Positions 61,562 to 64,000 of a stretch of 64,000 nt of DNA are shown one piece after another. The translations under genes were made by a program, and so were the position numbers. The first letter of the stretch is position 1. Every line of letters begins with the position of its first letter. The notes beneath the pieces are model-generated. The model was not told the DNA's origin. It ran no database searches and saw only the letters and a program-made list of their open reading frames with translations. This stretch comes from Bog-793 sp963823945 (GTDB lineage Bacteria; Actinomycetota; Acidimicrobiia; Acidimicrobiales; Bog-793), in assembly GCA_963823945.1 (NCBI GenBank), contig CAWGNK010000002.1, positions 57,699 to 121,698 of the forward strand, read 5' to 3'.

Positions 61562-62179
61562 CTAGGGGCTCTCCGAACCCGACGGCGCGAAAGCGTCAAC
61601 CGTGACCGATCCCCCGCAAGGCGTCATCGTGACGGGGACGGCCAGCGCCTCACCTGTCCCGGGGATCGCGACATCCACCGAGGCGACCGTCGAGCATCCC
61701 ACTCCCTCCACCGGGACATCGTTGATGATCACTATGAATTCAGCCGTCCCGTCGCTCGCCAGCGTCACAAGACCCGGCGCTTCGCCCCCGTCCATCGACG
61801 TGATCGAAAGCCTCGGCCCCGCACCGGCCCCGGAAGCACCGGACGGGCCAAAGAACTCGAGCGAGGGGAAGCCGTCGAGCGTGCAGGGCGCCGGACCCCG
61901 GTTGGTGAGCGTGAACACGATGTAGGACGTGCCGGCGGCAACGCCGCCCGGCGCGGCCGTGATGCCGAGCAAGCCCGTCGAACAGGTCGTCTCGGCGGGC
62001 GTCGTCGGCACCGTGCTCGTCGAACTCGTCGAGGTGGAGGTCGGCGTCGACGTGGACGTCGAAGTCGGCGGCGCGTGGTGGTGATGGTGGTGGGTCACCG
62101 ACGAACAGGCGCCGAGAACGGCACCCCCTGCCAGCACGACGGCCAGCAGCACCGCGCGCCGGCCGGCCAGGTGACCCAC
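61562..62179 (-). CDS. DUF4232 lipoprotein with natural His6 tract
   Basis: 205 aa. Lipobox VLGAC (residues ~21-25) gives a lipid-anchored protein; then SSVTHHHHHH, a Pro/Ser/Thr-rich spacer and a DUF4232 domain with four conserved-type cysteines (TTCSTGLLG, PAPCTLDGFPSLEFFG, GVGCSTVASVDVAIPG, MTPCGGSV). Function unknown. It follows the dehydrogenase gene by 18 bp and may be co-transcribed. Confidence 0.82.
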   Translation of the reverse strand: MGHLAGRRAVLLAVVLAGGAVLGACSSVTHHHHHHAPPTSTSTSTPTSTSTSSTSTVPTTPAETTCSTGLLGITAAPGGVAAGTSYIVFTLTNRGPAPCTLDGFPSLEFFGPSGASGAGAGPRLSITSMDGGEAPGLVTLASDGTAEFIVIINDVPVEGVGCSTVASVDVAIPGTGEALAVPVTMTPCGGSVTVDAFAPSGSESP

Positions 62180-62197
62180 GATTGCCTCCCTCCTCCT

Positions 62198-63451
62198 CTA
62201 CGGGAAGAGGCCCCGCAACCGTGTCGCCTCGGCGACGCGGTCGAGACCCAGCGCCACGGCGGCCCGGCGCAACGGCACCTTCAAGGCGGTCGATTTCTGC
62301 CAGGTCGCGTCGAACGCCCGCTCCATCGTCTCCCGGTGCCGGGTTGAGAAGACACCGGACTCCCAGGCGTAGCCCTGGCGGGCCTGGGCCCATTCGAAGT
62401 ACGACGCGACCACGCCACCGGCGTTGGCGAGCACGTCGGGTACGACCGTGACCCCCCGCTCCTCGAGGATCGGGTCGGCCTCGGGTGTCGTCGGCCCGTT
62501 CGCCGCTTCGACGAGCACCTTGCCCCCGAACGACGAGGCCACCTCGGCGGTGACGGCCCCGGCGAGTGCCGCCGGGATGGCGAGCTCGCACTCGAGCGAG
62601 AAAAGGGACGCCGGGTCGATCTCCTCGGCGTTGGCGAAGCCGGCGACCGTGCCCGCGCGCGCGAAATGCTCGCCGAGGGCGGCGGGGTCGATCCCGCCCG
62701 GATTGTGGATTGCGCCGCCCACGTCGGCGACGGCGACGACGCGCACGCCGAGCGACGAGAGCAGGAAGACGAGGGGCGCGCCGACCTTGCCATAACCCTG
62801 GATGACCGCCCGCGACCCGGCGATCGTCATGCCGAGCTCCCGGAACGTCGCCTGGGCGCAGAGCACCACGCCCGACGAGGTCGCGCCGACATGGCCGGCG
62901 ATCCCCCCGATGGCGATCGGCTTGCCGGTGACGACCCCGGGGGTCACGTTGCCCCGCATCATCGAGACGGTGTCCATGATCCAGGACATCATCCGGGCGT
63001 CGGTGTTCACATCCGGCGCCGGGACGTCGCGGTCCGGCCCGAGGAGCGAGGCGATGTCGAAGGCGTAGCGCCGCGTGAGCCGCTCGAGCTCGGCCTCCGA
63101 CAGCGACGCCGGATCGACGACCACGCCGCCCTTGGCGCCGCCGAACGGGATGTCGACGACGGCGCACTTGATCGTCATGTCGGCGGCGAGCGCCATCACC
63201 TCGCGCACGTCGACGTCGGGATGGAACCGGATCCCGCCCTTGCCGGGCCCACGGGCCGTGCTGTGCTGGACCCGCCAGCCGGTGAAGATCTCGAGGTGCC
63301 CGTCGTCGCGGCGGATCGGGATCGCGACCTCGAGGATTCGCTCCGGCTTGACGATGATCTGGGTGAGCCCGTCCTCGAGCCCGAGCAGGCCCGCGGCGTC
63401 CTCGATCCGGGCGCAGATGGCGTCCCAGGAATCGGCACCCACACTGGTCAT
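62198..63451 (-). CDS. Glu/Leu/Phe/Val-family dehydrogenase
   Basis: 417-aa NAD(P)-dependent amino-acid dehydrogenase, most like glutamate dehydrogenase. Substrate-domain motifs: GGIRFHPDVDVREVMALAADMTIKCAVVDIPFGGAKGG with two active-site lysines and PAPDVNTDARMMSWIMD; coenzyme domain: AVIQGYGKVGAPLVFLLSSLGVRVVAVAD; later NAGGVVASYFEWAQ. ATG 63451 is preferred (GAGGTG upstream, normal N-terminus) over an ATG 22 codons earlier. Links 2-oxoglutarate and glutamate metabolism. Confidence 0.92.
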   Translation of the reverse strand: MTSVGADSWDAICARIEDAAGLLGLEDGLTQIIVKPERILEVAIPIRRDDGHLEIFTGWRVQHSTARGPGKGGIRFHPDVDVREVMALAADMTIKCAVVDIPFGGAKGGVVVDPASLSEAELERLTRRYAFDIASLLGPDRDVPAPDVNTDARMMSWIMDTVSMMRGNVTPGVVTGKPIAIGGIAGHVGATSSGVVLCAQATFRELGMTIAGSRAVIQGYGKVGAPLVFLLSSLGVRVVAVADVGGAIHNPGGIDPAALGEHFARAGTVAGFANAEEIDPASLFSLECELAIPAALAGAVTAEVASSFGGKVLVEAANGPTTPEADPILEERGVTVVPDVLANAGGVVASYFEWAQARQGYAWESGVFSTRHRETMERAFDATWQKSTALKVPLRRAAVALGLDRVAEATRLRGLFP

Positions 63452-63500
63452 GCAATCACCTCGTCGCCACAGCCACTCCTGCGAGCGTACCGCCGGGCCG

Positions 63501-64000
63501 TCAGGCGATGGACCCACCTGCGCGCATCTTGGGACCGGAGTTCCGGTCCGAGAGCTGCTCGGCCTCGAAAGTCGACGAGATCAGCGGCGACTGGCTGAGC
63601 AGCAGCAGCGAGTAGAACATCAGGCCGAGGAAGAGCCCCTCGCCGATCGCCCGGGATCCCGTCGCGTGGACGTGGTCCCGGAACAGCCAGATGCCCATGA
63701 CGATGCTGGAGAGCGGGTTCACGATGAGGAGGGCCGCCTGCGACGCGGCGACCGGACCGGCATCGAGGGCGTGCTGGGCGATGACGAGCCCGACGAGCCC
63801 GACAAGGGCGACCGAGTACGCCGCGGGGTGCTCGAAGACGTAGACGATCCCGTGGGGCCATTCGTTGGCGACGGTCTTGATGAACGCCGCCGTCGAGCGC
63901 GAAGCAGATCCCGGCGCTGACGCCGAACCAAGCGGCCCGCCACGAGCGGGGGCCCCGCTGGGCGGCGACGGCGCTGAGCAGGATGGCGCCCACCGCCGCG
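63501..64000 (-). pseudogene. EamA/DMT-family transporter (5' end outside window, frameshifted)
   Basis: C-terminal half of a ten-TM transporter. Residues from the right edge (VGAILLSAVAAQRGPRSWRAAWFGVSAGICFAL) are in one frame; the rest (TAAFIKTVANEWPHGIVYVFEHP...LIVNPLSSIVMGIWLFRDHV) is in another, to the stop at 63501. Dropping one base near 63894 gives the family-typical ICFALTAAFIKTV. The break could be a sequencing error. It precedes the dehydrogenase gene on the same strand by 49 bp. Confidence 0.75.

Overview
The window is GC-rich (by eye roughly two thirds G+C) and is most consistent with an actinobacterium, probably of the Acidimicrobiia or a neighbouring deep lineage. Pointers are ergothioneine genes (egtD, egtB), DevR/NarL-type response regulators, a LytR-CpsA-Psr protein, a DUF2510-DUF4328 protein, a DUF4232 lipoprotein with a Ser/Thr-rich linker, GTG starts and probable leaderless starts. 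The species cannot be fixed from sequence alone.

Layout. 1-4633: ergothioneine synthesis, an orphan DevR-like regulator and a frameshifted SulP/STAS anion transporter. 4880-13699: a sugar-use cluster on the minus strand (xylulokinase-like kinase, aldo/keto reductase, ribose-type ABC transporter, FucI/AraA-fold isomerase). 13770-17676: a frameshifted MsrA, then a sensor kinase with two response regulators. 17811-20325: orn and dut (divergent), tRNA-Gly(GCC), and an MNT-HEPN toxin-antitoxin-like pair lying between two copies of the tRNA 3' end. 20548-32289: chromosomal genes (F420-type reductase, DUF503, DrrAB-type ABC exporter, NRAMP-like transporter, methyltransferase, LCP protein, GMC oxidoreductase, HAD phosphatase, BPL_N-like secreted protein). 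32523-40447: a very large glycosidase-like protein, an SPFH/RHH membrane operon and surface lipoproteins.

Two mobile elements dominate the second half. (1) 41277-44769 is a complete 3.5-kb IS1595-type transposon with perfect 24-bp terminal inverted repeats and an 8-bp target duplication (GATGTTTC). Besides its transposase it carries a DNA methyltransferase fused to a restriction-endonuclease-like domain, a 53-aa acidic protein, a winged-helix protein and a tRNA-like element. It splits a lipoprotein gene whose frame is restored exactly by conceptual excision. (2) 45381-61437 is a ~16.0-kb genomic island in the 3' half of tRNA-Val(UAC), bounded by 44-bp direct repeats (one mismatch), with its tyrosine integrase beside the intact tRNA. 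It carries a Dcm-type cytosine methyltransferase, Vsr and two unfamiliar PD-(D/E)XK-like proteins (a probable restriction cassette), TetR/SnoaL/NmrA and ROK/sugar-transporter modules, an epoxide hydrolase, an IS, several gene fossils, an XRE regulator and a phased 12-bp repeat array.

To the right of the tRNA the chromosome resumes with a DUF4232 lipoprotein, a Glu/Leu-type dehydrogenase and an EamA-type transporter that runs off the window. Five otherwise well-conserved genes carry single frameshifts, three of them in short G/C homopolymers. This points to residual sequencing errors at least as much as to real decay, and any function inferred for those genes should be read with that in mind.
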